A DNA stretch of 39,310 bases from Streptomyces sp. HmicA12 (GCF_000373565.1 NZ_KB891823.1:1-39310), one strand, 5' to 3'. Positions 16,367 through 25,444 are shown, numbered from the stretch's first letter. Translations and numbers: made by a program. The notes: a model not told the origin generated them from the sequence alone.

Positions 16367-16712
16367 GCCCACGATCGTGGTCATAGCGGGACGGTTCCGG
16401 CCAATGGGGCGGGTCATATGGGTGTTGCGGGGGCGTGGAGGGGGAGCCGGGGTGAAGCCGGGGTGAAGTCGGGGGTGGCCGTTGGGGGGTGACGGGGTGT
16501 TGGGGGTGCGGGGCCTGCCGGGCCGGGCCGGGCGTGGGAGGTGGCGGGTCGTGGGGCGTGATCGGGTCGCGCCCGGGTGGGGGCCGGAGGGTGCGCTCGC
16601 CCCGCGCCGGGGGCCGCCTCGCCCACCCTGCCGCCCTTGGCGGCAGATTGCCCAAGGCTGCGGGCTGCGGAGCGCCCGAGGGCTGGTGGACAGGGGCGCC
16701 TAGGGTGGGGGT
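16367..16712. other. Divergent intergenic region rich in G tracts
   Basis: About 345 bases separate the amidase and the TIGR03089 gene. The forward strand between about 16428 and 16515 contains at least eight runs of four or more G. It includes a direct repeat of the word GCCGGGGTGAA and a compact quadruplex candidate listed separately. No ORF with family features is visible. Confidence 0.5.
16486..16513 (+). other. G-quadruplex candidate with four 4-G tracts
   Basis: GGGG tracts at 16486-16489, 16494-16497, 16502-16506 (five G) and 16510-16513 are separated by loops of 4, 4 and 3 bases (TGAC, TGTT, TGC). This meets the strict intramolecular G4 pattern with four-tetrad potential. It lies in the shared promoter region of the amidase and TIGR03089 genes. 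Confidence 0.5.
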
Positions 16713-17459
16713 GTGAATGTTGTTGGTCGTACTCCCGCCGCCCTGCTCGACGACGCCCTTCGGGCCGATCCGGGGCGGCCCCTCGTCACCTTCTACGACG
16801 ACGCCACCGGGGAGCGCGTGGAGTTGTCCGTGGCCACGTTCGCGAACTGGGTGGCCAAGACCGCCAATCTGCTGCAGGGGGATCTGGGCGCCGAGCCCGG
16901 GGACCGGGTCGCCGTGCTGCTGCCCGCGCACTGGCAGACCGCCGTGTGGCTGCTCGCCTGTTCGTCGGTCGGGGTCGTCGCCGAGGTCGGCGGGGACCCG
17001 GCCGGCGCCGATCTCGTCGTCAGCGGGCCCGACACCCTGGACGCCGCCCTGGCCTGTTCCGGCGAGCGGGTCGCGCTCGCGCTGCGGCCGCTGGGCGGAC
17101 GGTTCCCGCAGCCGCCCGCCGGGTTCGTCGACTACGCGGTCGAGGTGCCGGGGCAGGGCGACCGCTTCGCCCCCTTCGTGCCCGTCGGGCCCGACGAGCC
17201 GGCGCTCGCCCTCCCCGGGGCCGGCCTCGAACTCACCGGCGCCGAGGTCGTGGAGAAGGCCCGCGCCGAGGCCTCCGCACCGGGCGCGCGGCTGCTGTCC
17301 GGGCTCGGCTACGACACCTGGGAGGGGTTGAGCGCCGGGCTGTACGCGCCGCTCGCGACCGGCGGTTCCGTGGTGCTCTGCCGCCACCTGGACCGGCTCG
17401 GCGACGAGGGCCTCGCGCAGCGCGTCGAGAGCGAGCGGGTCACCGCCACCGTCCGCTGA
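16713..17459 (+). CDS. TIGR03089 family protein (truncated acyl-adenylate-enzyme-like)
   Basis: A 248-residue protein starting with GTG at 16713. Its first about 120 residues resemble the N-terminus of AMP-binding acyl-CoA synthetases (LVTFYDDATGERVELSVATFANWVAKTANLL, GDRVAVLLPAHWQTAVWLLAC). The phosphate-binding TSGTTG loop and the whole C-terminal adenylation lid are absent, and the protein is half the normal synthetase length. This is the actinobacterial TIGR03089 family, of unknown function and presumably not an active ligase on its own. It sits between the secreted amidase and the LCP genes, which suggests an envelope-linked role. Confidence 0.85.
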   Translation: MNVVGRTPAALLDDALRADPGRPLVTFYDDATGERVELSVATFANWVAKTANLLQGDLGAEPGDRVAVLLPAHWQTAVWLLACSSVGVVAEVGGDPAGADLVVSGPDTLDAALACSGERVALALRPLGGRFPQPPAGFVDYAVEVPGQGDRFAPFVPVGPDEPALALPGAGLELTGAEVVEKARAEASAPGARLLSGLGYDTWEGLSAGLYAPLATGGSVVLCRHLDRLGDEGLAQRVESERVTATVR

Positions 17460-17474
17460 CAGCCCGTACCGTCT

Positions 17475-17513
17475 CCCCCGGTCCGGCGCACGGCGCGCTG
17501 ATCCGACCGGGGG
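17475..17513 (+). terminator. Hairpin after the TIGR03089 gene
   Basis: CCCCCGGTC (17475-17483) pairs with GACCGGGGG (17505-17513), a 9-bp perfect stem with a 21-base G/C-rich loop. It begins 15 bases after the stop codon and precedes the first LCP gene, so it probably separates the two units. Confidence 0.55.
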
Positions 17514-17648
17514 CACGACACCGGCTCCGAGCCGCCCGCTCCCCCGTTCGGCCCACCTCCCCCGGCCCGTCGCCGCCGACGGGTCCATGGTCGTAGAGAC
17601 GCGTTCTGTGTTTGCCGTGCTTTCTACGTCGCCGAGGGGGAGTCACAC

Positions 17649-19082
17649 GTGTCCGAACCTGCCGTCACGCCGCCGCCCGGACCGGGCGCCGGATCGTCCC
17701 CCACCGGCGCCGGGCGGATCCGCAGACGGCGGAGGTGGCTGCGGAACACGGCGATCGGCGTGGCGTTCCTGGTGCTCGCGGCGGGCGGGGCGGGCTGGAT
17801 CGCGTACGAGAAGCTCGACGGGAACATCACCTCGGACCAGGCCGCCGCCGACGAACTCGCCCGCTACGAGAAGGAACGGCCCACCGTCCTGGTCGAGGGG
17901 GCGCAGAACCTGCTGCTCGTCGGGTCCGACTCACGGGCCGGCGAGAACGGGAAGTACGGGCACAACGACGGCACCCAGCGCTCCGACACGACGATCCTGC
18001 TGCACGTGGCCGCGGACCGGAAGAGCGCCACCGCCGTCTCCTTCCCGCGCGACCTGATGACCGACGTGCCGGCCTGCCGCAAGCAGGACGGGGCGCGGAC
18101 CGAGCCCATGTTCGCGATGTTCAACTACGCCTTCGAGGTGGGCGGTTCGGCCTGCACGATCCGAACGGTCGAGAAGATGACGGGAGTTCGGATCGACCAC
18201 CACATGGTCGTGGACTTCCAGGGGTTCAAGAACATGGTCGACGCCGTCGACGGCGTCGAGGTGTGCCTGGACAAGCCGATCGACGACGCCGACGCCCATC
18301 TGAAGCTGCCGGCCGGGCGCCACGTCCTCGACGGTGAGCAGGCCCTCGGCTACGTACGCGCCCGCAAGACCCTCGGCAACGGCAGCGACACCGACCGGAT
18401 GGACCGCCAGCAGCGCTTCCTCGGCGCCCTCGCCACGAAGATGCAGAGCAGCGACGTCCTGCTGAACCCGGCGAAGCTGTACCCGGTGCTCGACGCCGCC
18501 ACCTCCTCCCTGACCACCGACCCGGACCTGGCCAGCCTGCGCGGGCTCTACGACCTCGTGCGCGGGATGCGCAACATCCCGGCCGAGCGGATCCAGTTCC
18601 TGACCGTGCCGCGGCAGTCGTACATCTACAACGCCAACCGCGACCAGCTCGTCCAGCCCGCCGCCGACCGGCTGTTCGCCCGGATCCGCACCGACGCTCC
18701 GGTGGTGGTCTCGGAGGGGACCCCGGCCGAGGTGCGGGCCGAGAGCGAGCAGGAGGACGGAGGTCAGGACGAGTCCGGAATGTCGGGCGAGGGCACTTCC
18801 TACGAGGACGACTACTCGTACGAGGGTGGAGACGAAGACGCGTACGAGGACGACTACGACGACTCCTACGACGAGGGGTACGAGGGACCCGAGCGCAGCG
18901 GGCCGCACACGTCCGGCGGCAGGGCCGGCGACGGCGGGTCCGGCAACGGCGCGCACAGCGACGGCAAGCCCGGCGATCGCGCCCCCTCCCCCACGGCCTC
19001 CCCGTCCTCCTCCTCGTCCTCGACGCCCTCTCCCGCCCCTACTTTCCGCGGCAACACAGCCGCCCAGGACGCCTGCGGGTAA
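17649..19082 (+). CDS. LCP family glycopolymer transferase 1 (acidic tail, no LytR_C domain)
   Basis: A 477-residue type II membrane protein: basic cytoplasmic N-terminus (RRRRR at 25-29), one span (about 35-53), then the LytR-CpsA-Psr domain (about 85-320). LCP landmarks are LLLVGSDSRAG, RSDTTILLHV, SFPRDLM, TGVRIDHHMVVDFQGF and the arginine-rich ALGYVRARK. These enzymes transfer lipid-linked polymers to peptidoglycan outside the membrane. Residues about 357-430 are an acidic Asp/Glu/Tyr/Gly tail with repeated YEDDY units, followed by a Ser/Pro-rich end. There is no LytR_C domain. The GTG at 17649 follows a GGGGGAG site. Confidence 0.93.
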   Translation: MSEPAVTPPPGPGAGSSPTGAGRIRRRRRWLRNTAIGVAFLVLAAGGAGWIAYEKLDGNITSDQAAADELARYEKERPTVLVEGAQNLLLVGSDSRAGENGKYGHNDGTQRSDTTILLHVAADRKSATAVSFPRDLMTDVPACRKQDGARTEPMFAMFNYAFEVGGSACTIRTVEKMTGVRIDHHMVVDFQGFKNMVDAVDGVEVCLDKPIDDADAHLKLPAGRHVLDGEQALGYVRARKTLGNGSDTDRMDRQQRFLGALATKMQSSDVLLNPAKLYPVLDAATSSLTTDPDLASLRGLYDLVRGMRNIPAERIQFLTVPRQSYIYNANRDQLVQPAADRLFARIRTDAPVVVSEGTPAEVRAESEQEDGGQDESGMSGEGTSYEDDYSYEGGDEDAYEDDYDDSYDEGYEGPERSGPHTSGGRAGDGGSGNGAHSDGKPGDRAPSPTASPSSSSSSTPSPAPTFRGNTAAQDACG

Positions 19083-19327
19083 AGGAGAAGTCATCAGGCG
19101 GCACACAGGTTTCAAGAAATGGTCCGGATTGCCCAGTTGTAGGGGAGTGGAATTTGTCACCGCCGTCGCTTGACGCTGAACTGGGCGGATAGTGTGAGCG
19201 ATCCGGTGCACCCGGCCATGCTTCGATTCTTCGTCGGCGAGGTCGCGCACTGCTTACCGACTTGACCGGGCGCCCGCTTTGAGGGGGGTGGGGCGCCGCG
19301 TGGCCCCGACGGAGGACGCAGAAAACC

Positions 19328-20989
19328 GTGGACGCGCAAGGCCGTGGGCGGGCTGACAACAACGTCGATCCCGCAGACCAGTGGGTGCTCAATCCCCAGA
19401 CTGGCGATTACGAACTGAGACTGGCTCCTTCCGGTGAGCAGTCGGCGGTGCCGGGTCCCCGGCGCAGCGCTTCTCGGGGACGCCGGCAGGACGTCCCCGC
19501 TCAGCGCAGGCGACGTGAGCCGCAGGCACAGGCCCCGGCTTCCGGCCGGCGGCGCTCGAAGCCGAAGAAGAAGTCGAAGGGCAAGAAGATCGTGCTCTGG
19601 TCGACCGGCAGCCTGGCCTTCGTGGTCCTCGCCGCCGCGGCCGGCGGCTACTTCTACTACCAGCACCTGAACGGGAACATCACCGTCACCGACACTCCCG
19701 AGGCGAAGAACAGCTTCAGCAAGGACGAAGCGTTCAACATCCTCGTCATCGGTACGGACAAGCGCACCGGCAAGGGCAACGAGGGCTACGGAGACAAGGG
19801 CAGCGTCGGCCACGCCGACACCAACATCCTGCTGCACGTCTCCAAGGACCGGACGAACGCGACCGCGCTGAGCATCCCGCGCGACCTCATCGTGGACGTC
19901 CCGGACTGCACGGGCGCCGACAAACAGATCATTCCCGGCACCAGCCAGGTCCGCTTCAACACCAGCCTCGGGCAGGACGGTCGCGACGCGGGCTGCACCA
20001 TGAAGACGGTCAAGGCGGTCACGGGCATCACCCCGGACCACTTCATGATGGCCGACTTCAACGCGGTGAAGACGCTGACCAGCGCGGTCGGCGGCGTGAA
20101 CGTCTGCGTCGGCAAGGACATCGACGACCCGGACTCGCACCTCAAGCTCTCCAAGGGCACCCACAACCTGGAGGGCGAGCAGGCCCTCGGCTTCCTGCGC
20201 ACCCGGCACAGCTTCGGCAACCAGGGAGACCTGGACCGGATCAAGGTGCAGCAGCAGTTCCTGGGATCCCTCGCCCGCAAGATGAGCTCGGGCGACACCA
20301 TCACGAACCCGTACAAGCTGACCAGGCTCGCCGAGGCCGCGACCAAGGCGCTCACGGTCGACCAGGGCATAGGGACACTCAACAAACTCAAGGACGTCGC
20401 CCTGGAGTTGAAGAAGGTCCCGACGAAGAACATCTCGTTCGTCACCACGCCGGTCGTCGACAACCCGACGGAGAAGGTGCACGCCACCGTCGTCCTCAAC
20501 GACTCCCAGGCGCCCGGGGTCTTCAACGCGATCAAGAACGACGTCTCGCTGACGGAGACGAAGAAAAAGAAGAAGGCCGCCGAGTCCGCGAAGCTGAAGG
20601 GCACGAAGGCGGACGCGTCCGAGGTGCGCGTCGACCTCTACAACGGCAGCGAGAAGACGGGCGCGGCGCAGGAGACGCTGACCTGGCTGCAGAACAGCGA
20701 GGGCGTCCTCAAGTCCAGCCAGCTGGGCAACAAGCCGACGCAGGCGAAGACGACACTGGAGTACTCGCCCGACCAGGCCGACCAGGCGCGGCGGCTCGCC
20801 GACATCATGGGGCTGCCGGCCTCCGCGCTGAAGCCGGGCAAGAGCGAGAAGAACGACCAGGGCCTGCCGGCGATGATCCTCGTCCTCGGCAAGGACTTCC
20901 AGGGTGCGGGGACACCCATCGACGGCTCTTCGGCAAAGGCGCCGGACGTCGTGAAACAAACAGCTGACAAGACTGTGTGCGCCACGTGA
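19328..20989 (+). CDS. LCP family glycopolymer transferase 2 (with LytR_C domain)
   Basis: A 553-residue protein with a long Arg/Lys-rich cytoplasmic N-terminus (residues 1-87), one span (about 88-110), an LCP domain (about 135-330) and a C-terminal LytR_C domain (about 430-535). LCP motifs are FNILVIGTDKRTG, HADTNILLHVS, SIPRDLIVD, GITPDHFMMADFNA and ALGFLRTRHSFG. It should ligate undecaprenyl-linked wall polymer to peptidoglycan. The GTG at 19328 has GGAGG 12 bases upstream. A 245-base gap separates it from LCP 1, and a strong terminator follows, so it appears to be its own unit. It is close in sequence to LCP 3 just downstream, suggesting tandem duplication. Confidence 0.94.
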   Translation: MDAQGRGRADNNVDPADQWVLNPQTGDYELRLAPSGEQSAVPGPRRSASRGRRQDVPAQRRRREPQAQAPASGRRRSKPKKKSKGKKIVLWSTGSLAFVVLAAAAGGYFYYQHLNGNITVTDTPEAKNSFSKDEAFNILVIGTDKRTGKGNEGYGDKGSVGHADTNILLHVSKDRTNATALSIPRDLIVDVPDCTGADKQIIPGTSQVRFNTSLGQDGRDAGCTMKTVKAVTGITPDHFMMADFNAVKTLTSAVGGVNVCVGKDIDDPDSHLKLSKGTHNLEGEQALGFLRTRHSFGNQGDLDRIKVQQQFLGSLARKMSSGDTITNPYKLTRLAEAATKALTVDQGIGTLNKLKDVALELKKVPTKNISFVTTPVVDNPTEKVHATVVLNDSQAPGVFNAIKNDVSLTETKKKKKAAESAKLKGTKADASEVRVDLYNGSEKTGAAQETLTWLQNSEGVLKSSQLGNKPTQAKTTLEYSPDQADQARRLADIMGLPASALKPGKSEKNDQGLPAMILVLGKDFQGAGTPIDGSSAKAPDVVKQTADKTVCAT

Positions 20990-20996
20990 CCAACCC

Positions 20997-21039
20997 CGGC
21001 CGCCCTTCGACTGTCTGAGTAAGAGACAGAGGGCGGCCG
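20997..21039 (+). terminator. Terminator after LCP 2
   Basis: A 10-bp outer stem, CGGCCGCCCT (20997-21006) with AGGGCGGCCG (21030-21039), encloses a second stem CTGTCT/AGACAG with a 4-base bulge between. It starts 8 bases after the LCP 2 stop codon. Confidence 0.75.
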
Positions 21040-21075
21040 AGGTGTAGGCACAGGGGCGGGGAGGGCGGGCGGGAC

Positions 21076-22743
21076 ATGGGGCGAAGCGGTGTGCGCGGGG
21101 AGCGTTCACGGCCGGACGGCCGGAGCAGGCCGACGGCGCGAGCCGGTCAACCGGGGTGGGACGAGTCCGTCCACGAGCACCCCGGGGACAGGCACGGTCC
21201 CGACGACGGCCCTGCCGACGACAGGCCACATGGCCACCGGCGCAAAGGGGCCCGCGGCAAACGGAGAGGGTTTCGAATACTTCGCTGGACCGCGGGCGTG
21301 CTCGCGGTCCTGGTGCTCGGCACGGCCGGCGCCGGCTACCTCTGGTATCGACACCTGAACGGCAACATCAAGACGGCCGATCTCAACATCGGCGAGCACA
21401 AGGCCGCGAAGCCCACGCCGAACGCGGCCGGGCAGACCCCGCTGAACATCCTGCTGATCGGCTCCGACGACCGTAACAGCAAGGAGAATCTGCGCCTCGG
21501 CGGGCACAAGGCGAGCGTGGGCGCGGCCCCGCTGGCCGACGTGCAGATGCTGCTGCACCTGTCGGCCGACCGCACCAACATGTCGGTGGTGAGCATGCCG
21601 CGCGACAACCTCGTCAAGCTGCCCAAGTGCACCGACCCGGACAGCGGCAAGGTGTACGAGGCGTCGGTCGGCCGGGAGATGGTGAACTCCTCGCTGGGCC
21701 GCGGCGGCCCCGGCTGCACGGTCGCCACCTGGGAGGAGATCACCGGCATCCACATCGACCACTTCCTCATGGTCGACTTCGCGGGTGTGGTGGAGATGGC
21801 GGACGCGGTCGGCGGCGTACCGGTCTGTGTCGACGCCAATTTCATCGGGCGGCGGGGCGGTTCCGGCGAGGGCACCGACCTGAAGCTGAAGAAGGGCACG
21901 ACGTCCGTCCAGGGCGAGCAGGCCCTGCAGTGGTTGCGGACCCGGCACGGCTTCGAGGACGGCACCGACATCGCCCGCTCCAAGGGGCAGCACATGTACA
22001 TGAGCTCGATGGTGCGCCAGCTGCGCAAGAACGCGACGTTCACCCACCCGAACAAGCTGCGCATGCTCGCCGAGAAGGCGACGGACGCACTCAAACCCGA
22101 CGACGGCCTGAACACCATCAAGAAGCTGTACGACCTCAGCAACGAGCTGAAGAAGCCCGAGCCGGACCGGATCACGATGACGACCATGCCGTTCCGGTAC
22201 GTGGGCGCGCGCGTCGAGCAGACACCCGCGGCCGATACCCTCTGGCGCGCACTCCGCGACGACGTCGCGCTGGACGGCAAGAGCAAGAAGAAGTCGACGA
22301 CCAAGGTCTCCGACGATCCGGCCGCGGCCGACGACAAGATCGCGGTGCAGGTGCGCAACGGCACGCGTACGGCGACGACGGTCGCGGTCCCCGGTCGGGC
22401 CTCGCAGGTGCGGCAGGTACTCATCGGCAAGGGCTTCGCGCGGGCGGTCGCGGACCAGTCGCCGTCCACCGCCGAGGACAGGACCGTGATCCGCTTCCCG
22501 TCCGACGACCTGGAGGGCGATGCCCAGGCGGTCGCCAAGTCCCTCGGGATTCCGCTGAGTTCGGTGAAGAAGACGACGGACGTGTCCGCGGTGACGCTGA
22601 CCGTGGGCGCCGACTGGACGACGGGCACCGCCTATCCGAAGTCCGCGGGCGACGACGACGCGGACAAGGCGCTGGACAAGAACCAGACGCAGAACGGCGC
22701 GGAGGCCAAGTGCATGCACGTCCAGGACGGCTACACCTGGTAG
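21076..22743 (+). CDS. LCP family glycopolymer transferase 3 (with LytR_C domain)
   Basis: A 555-residue protein with a charged His/Arg/Asp-rich N-terminus (1-70), one span (about 71-90), an LCP domain (about 115-320) and a LytR_C domain (about 425-530). Motifs are LNILLIGSDDRN, LADVQMLLHLSADR, SMPRDNLVK, TGIHIDHFLMVDFAG and ALQWLRTRHGFEDG. The ATG at 21076 is preceded by GGGGAGGG with about 10 bases spacing. It shares the HLNGNI segment after the membrane span with LCP 2, supporting a duplication. The expected activity is phosphotransfer of lipid-linked glycopolymer to the wall. It converges on the GT2 gene across a bidirectional terminator. Confidence 0.94.
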   Translation: MGRSGVRGERSRPDGRSRPTARAGQPGWDESVHEHPGDRHGPDDGPADDRPHGHRRKGARGKRRGFRILRWTAGVLAVLVLGTAGAGYLWYRHLNGNIKTADLNIGEHKAAKPTPNAAGQTPLNILLIGSDDRNSKENLRLGGHKASVGAAPLADVQMLLHLSADRTNMSVVSMPRDNLVKLPKCTDPDSGKVYEASVGREMVNSSLGRGGPGCTVATWEEITGIHIDHFLMVDFAGVVEMADAVGGVPVCVDANFIGRRGGSGEGTDLKLKKGTTSVQGEQALQWLRTRHGFEDGTDIARSKGQHMYMSSMVRQLRKNATFTHPNKLRMLAEKATDALKPDDGLNTIKKLYDLSNELKKPEPDRITMTTMPFRYVGARVEQTPAADTLWRALRDDVALDGKSKKKSTTKVSDDPAAADDKIAVQVRNGTRTATTVAVPGRASQVRQVLIGKGFARAVADQSPSTAEDRTVIRFPSDDLEGDAQAVAKSLGIPLSSVKKTTDVSAVTLTVGADWTTGTAYPKSAGDDDADKALDKNQTQNGAEAKCMHVQDGYTW

Positions 22744-22762
22744 CGCGGCCCCGGTAGCGGAA

Positions 22763-22803
22763 ACAGCGAGGGCACGGGAGGCCGACTCCCGCGCCCTCGC
22801 TGT
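22763..22803. terminator. Bidirectional terminator between LCP 3 and GT2
   Basis: A 17-bp stem with one mismatch: ACAGCGAGGGC plus CGGGAG on the left, CTCCCG plus GCCCTCGCTGT on the right, and a 5-base loop. It lies between two convergent genes and can serve both. Confidence 0.85.
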
Positions 22804-22813
22804 CGGTCGTCCG

Positions 22814-23848
22814 TCAGCCGGCGGCCAGTACCGCGGGCCTGCGCGACGCGATGACCTTCTTCGCGAGGGCCTTGGGGCTGGTGAGGAAGCCCCAGCCCCA
22901 CGTCATGTGCATGGTGGCGAGGGCGACGGGGATCTGGGCGCGCGCCTTGAGCGGCAGCCCCTTGCCCGCCGGGAGGGAGCCCGCCACGATCGCCGCGAGA
23001 TAGCCGCCGGGGACCACGAAGCCCCACGGGGTGAGCGCCGCACCCACCACGATGCCCGCGGCGATCGCGCAGACCGCGGCCGGCGGGGCGAGGTAGCGCA
23101 GGTTGATGGAGCCCGAGTGGTAGCGGGCGACGACGTGGCGCCAACGCCCGTAGTCCTTGTACTGCTTGGCGAGCGCCTTCACGGAGGGCCGCGGGCGGTA
23201 CGAGACCTTCAGCTCGGGCGAGAACCAGATGAGGCCGCCGGCCTCACGGATCCGGAAGTTCAGCTCCCAGTCCTGGGCGCGGATGAACTCCTCGTTGTAG
23301 CCGCCCTGTTGCTCCAGCGCCTCGCGCCGGAAGACGCCGAGGTAGACGGTGTCGGCGCGCTGCGCCTCGCCGCCCGTGTGGAAGACCGCGTTGCCCACGC
23401 CGATCTTCGAGGTCATCGCGGCGGCGACGGCCTGCTCCCAGGCGTTGGTGCCCTCGGCGTGCATGATGCCGCCGACGTTCATCGCGCCGGTCTCCTCCAG
23501 GAGGCGGACGGCGGTGGCGATGTAGCCGGCCGAGAGCGCGGCGTGGCCGTCGACGCGGACCACGACCGGGTGGCGGGAGGCCTTGATCGCGGCGTTCAGG
23601 GCGGCGGGCGTACGACCGGTCGGGTTCGGCACCGTGTGCACGCTGGGGTGCTCCGCGACGAGCTGCGCGGCGATCTCGTCGGTACGGTCGGCGGACGGAC
23701 CGAGGGCGAGCACGACCTCCATCTCGCCGTCGTACTCCTGCGCCAGGATCGCCTCGACGGCCTCGCGCAGGTGCCGCTCCTCGTTGAGGATCGGCATGAT
23801 CACGGATACGGCCGGAAGCGGCTGGGCGGTATTGGCGTTGGCGTTCAT
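22814..23848 (-). CDS. Glycosyltransferase family 2
   Basis: A 344-residue protein with an N-terminal GT-A domain: SVIMPILNEERHLREAVEAIL, LALGPSADRTDEIA, VVVRVDGHAALS (the Asp in place of the DXD motif) and FIRAQDWELNFRIREAGG. Two likely membrane spans follow near residues 255-295, ending in a basic tail. It probably adds sugar to a polyprenyl-phosphate carrier or growing lipid-linked glycan on the cytoplasmic side. It lies inside the LCP block and is divergent from LCP 4, so it is a good candidate to build the polymer those ligases transfer. The ATG at 23848 has only a weak ribosome site. Substrate is unknown. Confidence 0.88.
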   Translation of the reverse strand: MNANANTAQPLPAVSVIMPILNEERHLREAVEAILAQEYDGEMEVVLALGPSADRTDEIAAQLVAEHPSVHTVPNPTGRTPAALNAAIKASRHPVVVRVDGHAALSAGYIATAVRLLEETGAMNVGGIMHAEGTNAWEQAVAAAMTSKIGVGNAVFHTGGEAQRADTVYLGVFRREALEQQGGYNEEFIRAQDWELNFRIREAGGLIWFSPELKVSYRPRPSVKALAKQYKDYGRWRHVVARYHSGSINLRYLAPPAAVCAIAAGIVVGAALTPWGFVVPGGYLAAIVAGSLPAGKGLPLKARAQIPVALATMHMTWGWGFLTSPKALAKKVIASRRPAVLAAG

Positions 23849-23977
23849 CGGCGCTCACGTTACCGCTAATGGGGGACACGGGCGCGCGGCGGCCGGGTCG
23901 CTACCGCGGGCAGCAGATCGTACCGGCCTACGGTGCCAGGGCCTGTCCCACGCCCACCTTCTCGGAGGTGCTCCCCC

Positions 23978-25444
23978 GTGCCCACGCCGCCCCGCTCCCC
24001 CGCCCGTCCGCAGCGTCCCCCGCGGCCCGGGCAGGGCCGCCGACCGGCCGAGCCGCCGCGCAGGAAGAAGCCCCGGTGGGCGATGCGGGTGGCGACCACG
24101 TTCTCCGTGACCGTCCTGGCCGCCGCCGGGATCGGGCACGCCCTGGTCACCGGTCTGGACACCGGGATCGAGCGCATCGACCCGTTCAAGGACATGAAGA
24201 ACCGCCCGGCGGCCGGGCACGGGATGAACCTGCTGCTCGTCGGCACCGACGGCCGCGACAGGATCACCGAGGAGGAGCGGCGGAAGTACAAGCTCGGCGG
24301 CGCCCCCTGCCACTGCACGGACACGATCATGATCGTGCACATCTCGGACGACCACGAGCGCGCCTCCGTCGTCTCGCTCCCCCGTGACTCCTACGCCGAG
24401 ATGCCGCCGCACACGGACATGAACAGCGGCGACGAGCACCGCTCGCACCCCGTGAAGATCAACGCGGCGTACGCGGAGGGCGGCCCGCAGCTCACCGTGC
24501 GCACCGTCGAGCACATGACGCACGTGAAGATCGACCACTACCTGGAGGTCGACTTCACCAGCTTCATGAAGACGGTCGACGAGCTGGGCGGCGTCGAGGT
24601 GTGCACCACCCGCCCGCTCAAGGACTCGTACACCGGTCTCGACCTGGGCATCGGCACCCACAAGCTGGACGGCGGCCAGGCCCTGCAGTACGTGCGGGCG
24701 CGGCACACGGACGGCGCGGGGGACCTCGGCCGGATGCAGCGCCAGCAGCGCTTCCTGGCCTCGATGATCGCGGAGACGACGTCGTCCGGGGTGCTGCTCA
24801 ACCCGGTCCGCTTCCGTGACGTCGCCCGTACGCTGCTGAAGTCGGTCCGCGCCGACAAGGGCTTCGGCACCGACGAGATGGTCGACCTGGCCCGCGCGAT
24901 GCGGAACTTCTCGCCGTCGTCCTCGGAGTTCACGACCGTGCCGATCGGCAACATCAGCTACCCGGTCAAGGGCATCGGCTCCACCGTGAAGTGGGACGAG
25001 GAGAAGTCCGGGAAGCTCTTCCAGGCGCTGCGCGACGACAAGCCGCTGGCCCCGCACCGGGCGAAGAAGAAGGCGACCGTCGTCGACGTCTCGCCGCAGC
25101 AGATCCGGGTGCAGGTCGAGAACGCGACGATGACGGCGGGGCTCGGCAAGAAGGCCGACGCGGCACTGAAGGGGACCGGGTTCCGGACCACCGGGGCGCC
25201 GGTGAACGCGGCCGACCGCTCCGTGAAGCGGACCACCGTGCTGTACGACCCGCGCTGGGACCGGTCCGCGAAGTCGCTGGCCACCGCGCTTCCCGGGGCC
25301 CGGATGCAGGCCGTCAAGGGGCAGGGCGCCGTACTGAAGGTGCTGGCCGGGGCCGACTACAAGGGCGTACGGGCCGTGCGGGCCGAGGACGCGTACCAGG
25401 GCGAGTTCGGGGCGATCACCGGGGACCAGGTCGTCTGCCCCTGA
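23978..25444 (+). CDS. LCP family glycopolymer transferase 4 (with LytR_C domain)
   Basis: From the GTG at 23978 the protein is 488 residues. This start is chosen because GGAGG (23964-23968) lies 9 bases upstream; the frame is open 15 codons further. A Pro/Arg-rich cytoplasmic N-terminus (1-35), one span (about 36-58), an LCP domain (about 85-300) and a LytR_C domain (about 370-470) follow in order. Motifs are MNLLLVGTDGRDR, CTDTIMIVHISDD, SLPRDSY, THVKIDHYLEVDF and ALQYVRARHTDG. A cysteine pair in GAPCHCTD inside the catalytic domain is unusual among the five paralogues. Role as for the other LCP ligases. Confidence 0.94.
   Translation: MPTPPRSPARPQRPPRPGQGRRPAEPPRRKKPRWAMRVATTFSVTVLAAAGIGHALVTGLDTGIERIDPFKDMKNRPAAGHGMNLLLVGTDGRDRITEEERRKYKLGGAPCHCTDTIMIVHISDDHERASVVSLPRDSYAEMPPHTDMNSGDEHRSHPVKINAAYAEGGPQLTVRTVEHMTHVKIDHYLEVDFTSFMKTVDELGGVEVCTTRPLKDSYTGLDLGIGTHKLDGGQALQYVRARHTDGAGDLGRMQRQQRFLASMIAETTSSGVLLNPVRFRDVARTLLKSVRADKGFGTDEMVDLARAMRNFSPSSSEFTTVPIGNISYPVKGIGSTVKWDEEKSGKLFQALRDDKPLAPHRAKKKATVVDVSPQQIRVQVENATMTAGLGKKADAALKGTGFRTTGAPVNAADRSVKRTTVLYDPRWDRSAKSLATALPGARMQAVKGQGAVLKVLAGADYKGVRAVRAEDAYQGEFGAITGDQVVCP

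Noticed and set aside
23849..23977. Promoters for the divergent GT2 and LCP 4 genes
   Set aside because: The gap must contain them, but I could not find -35/-10 pairs better than background in this GC-rich DNA.
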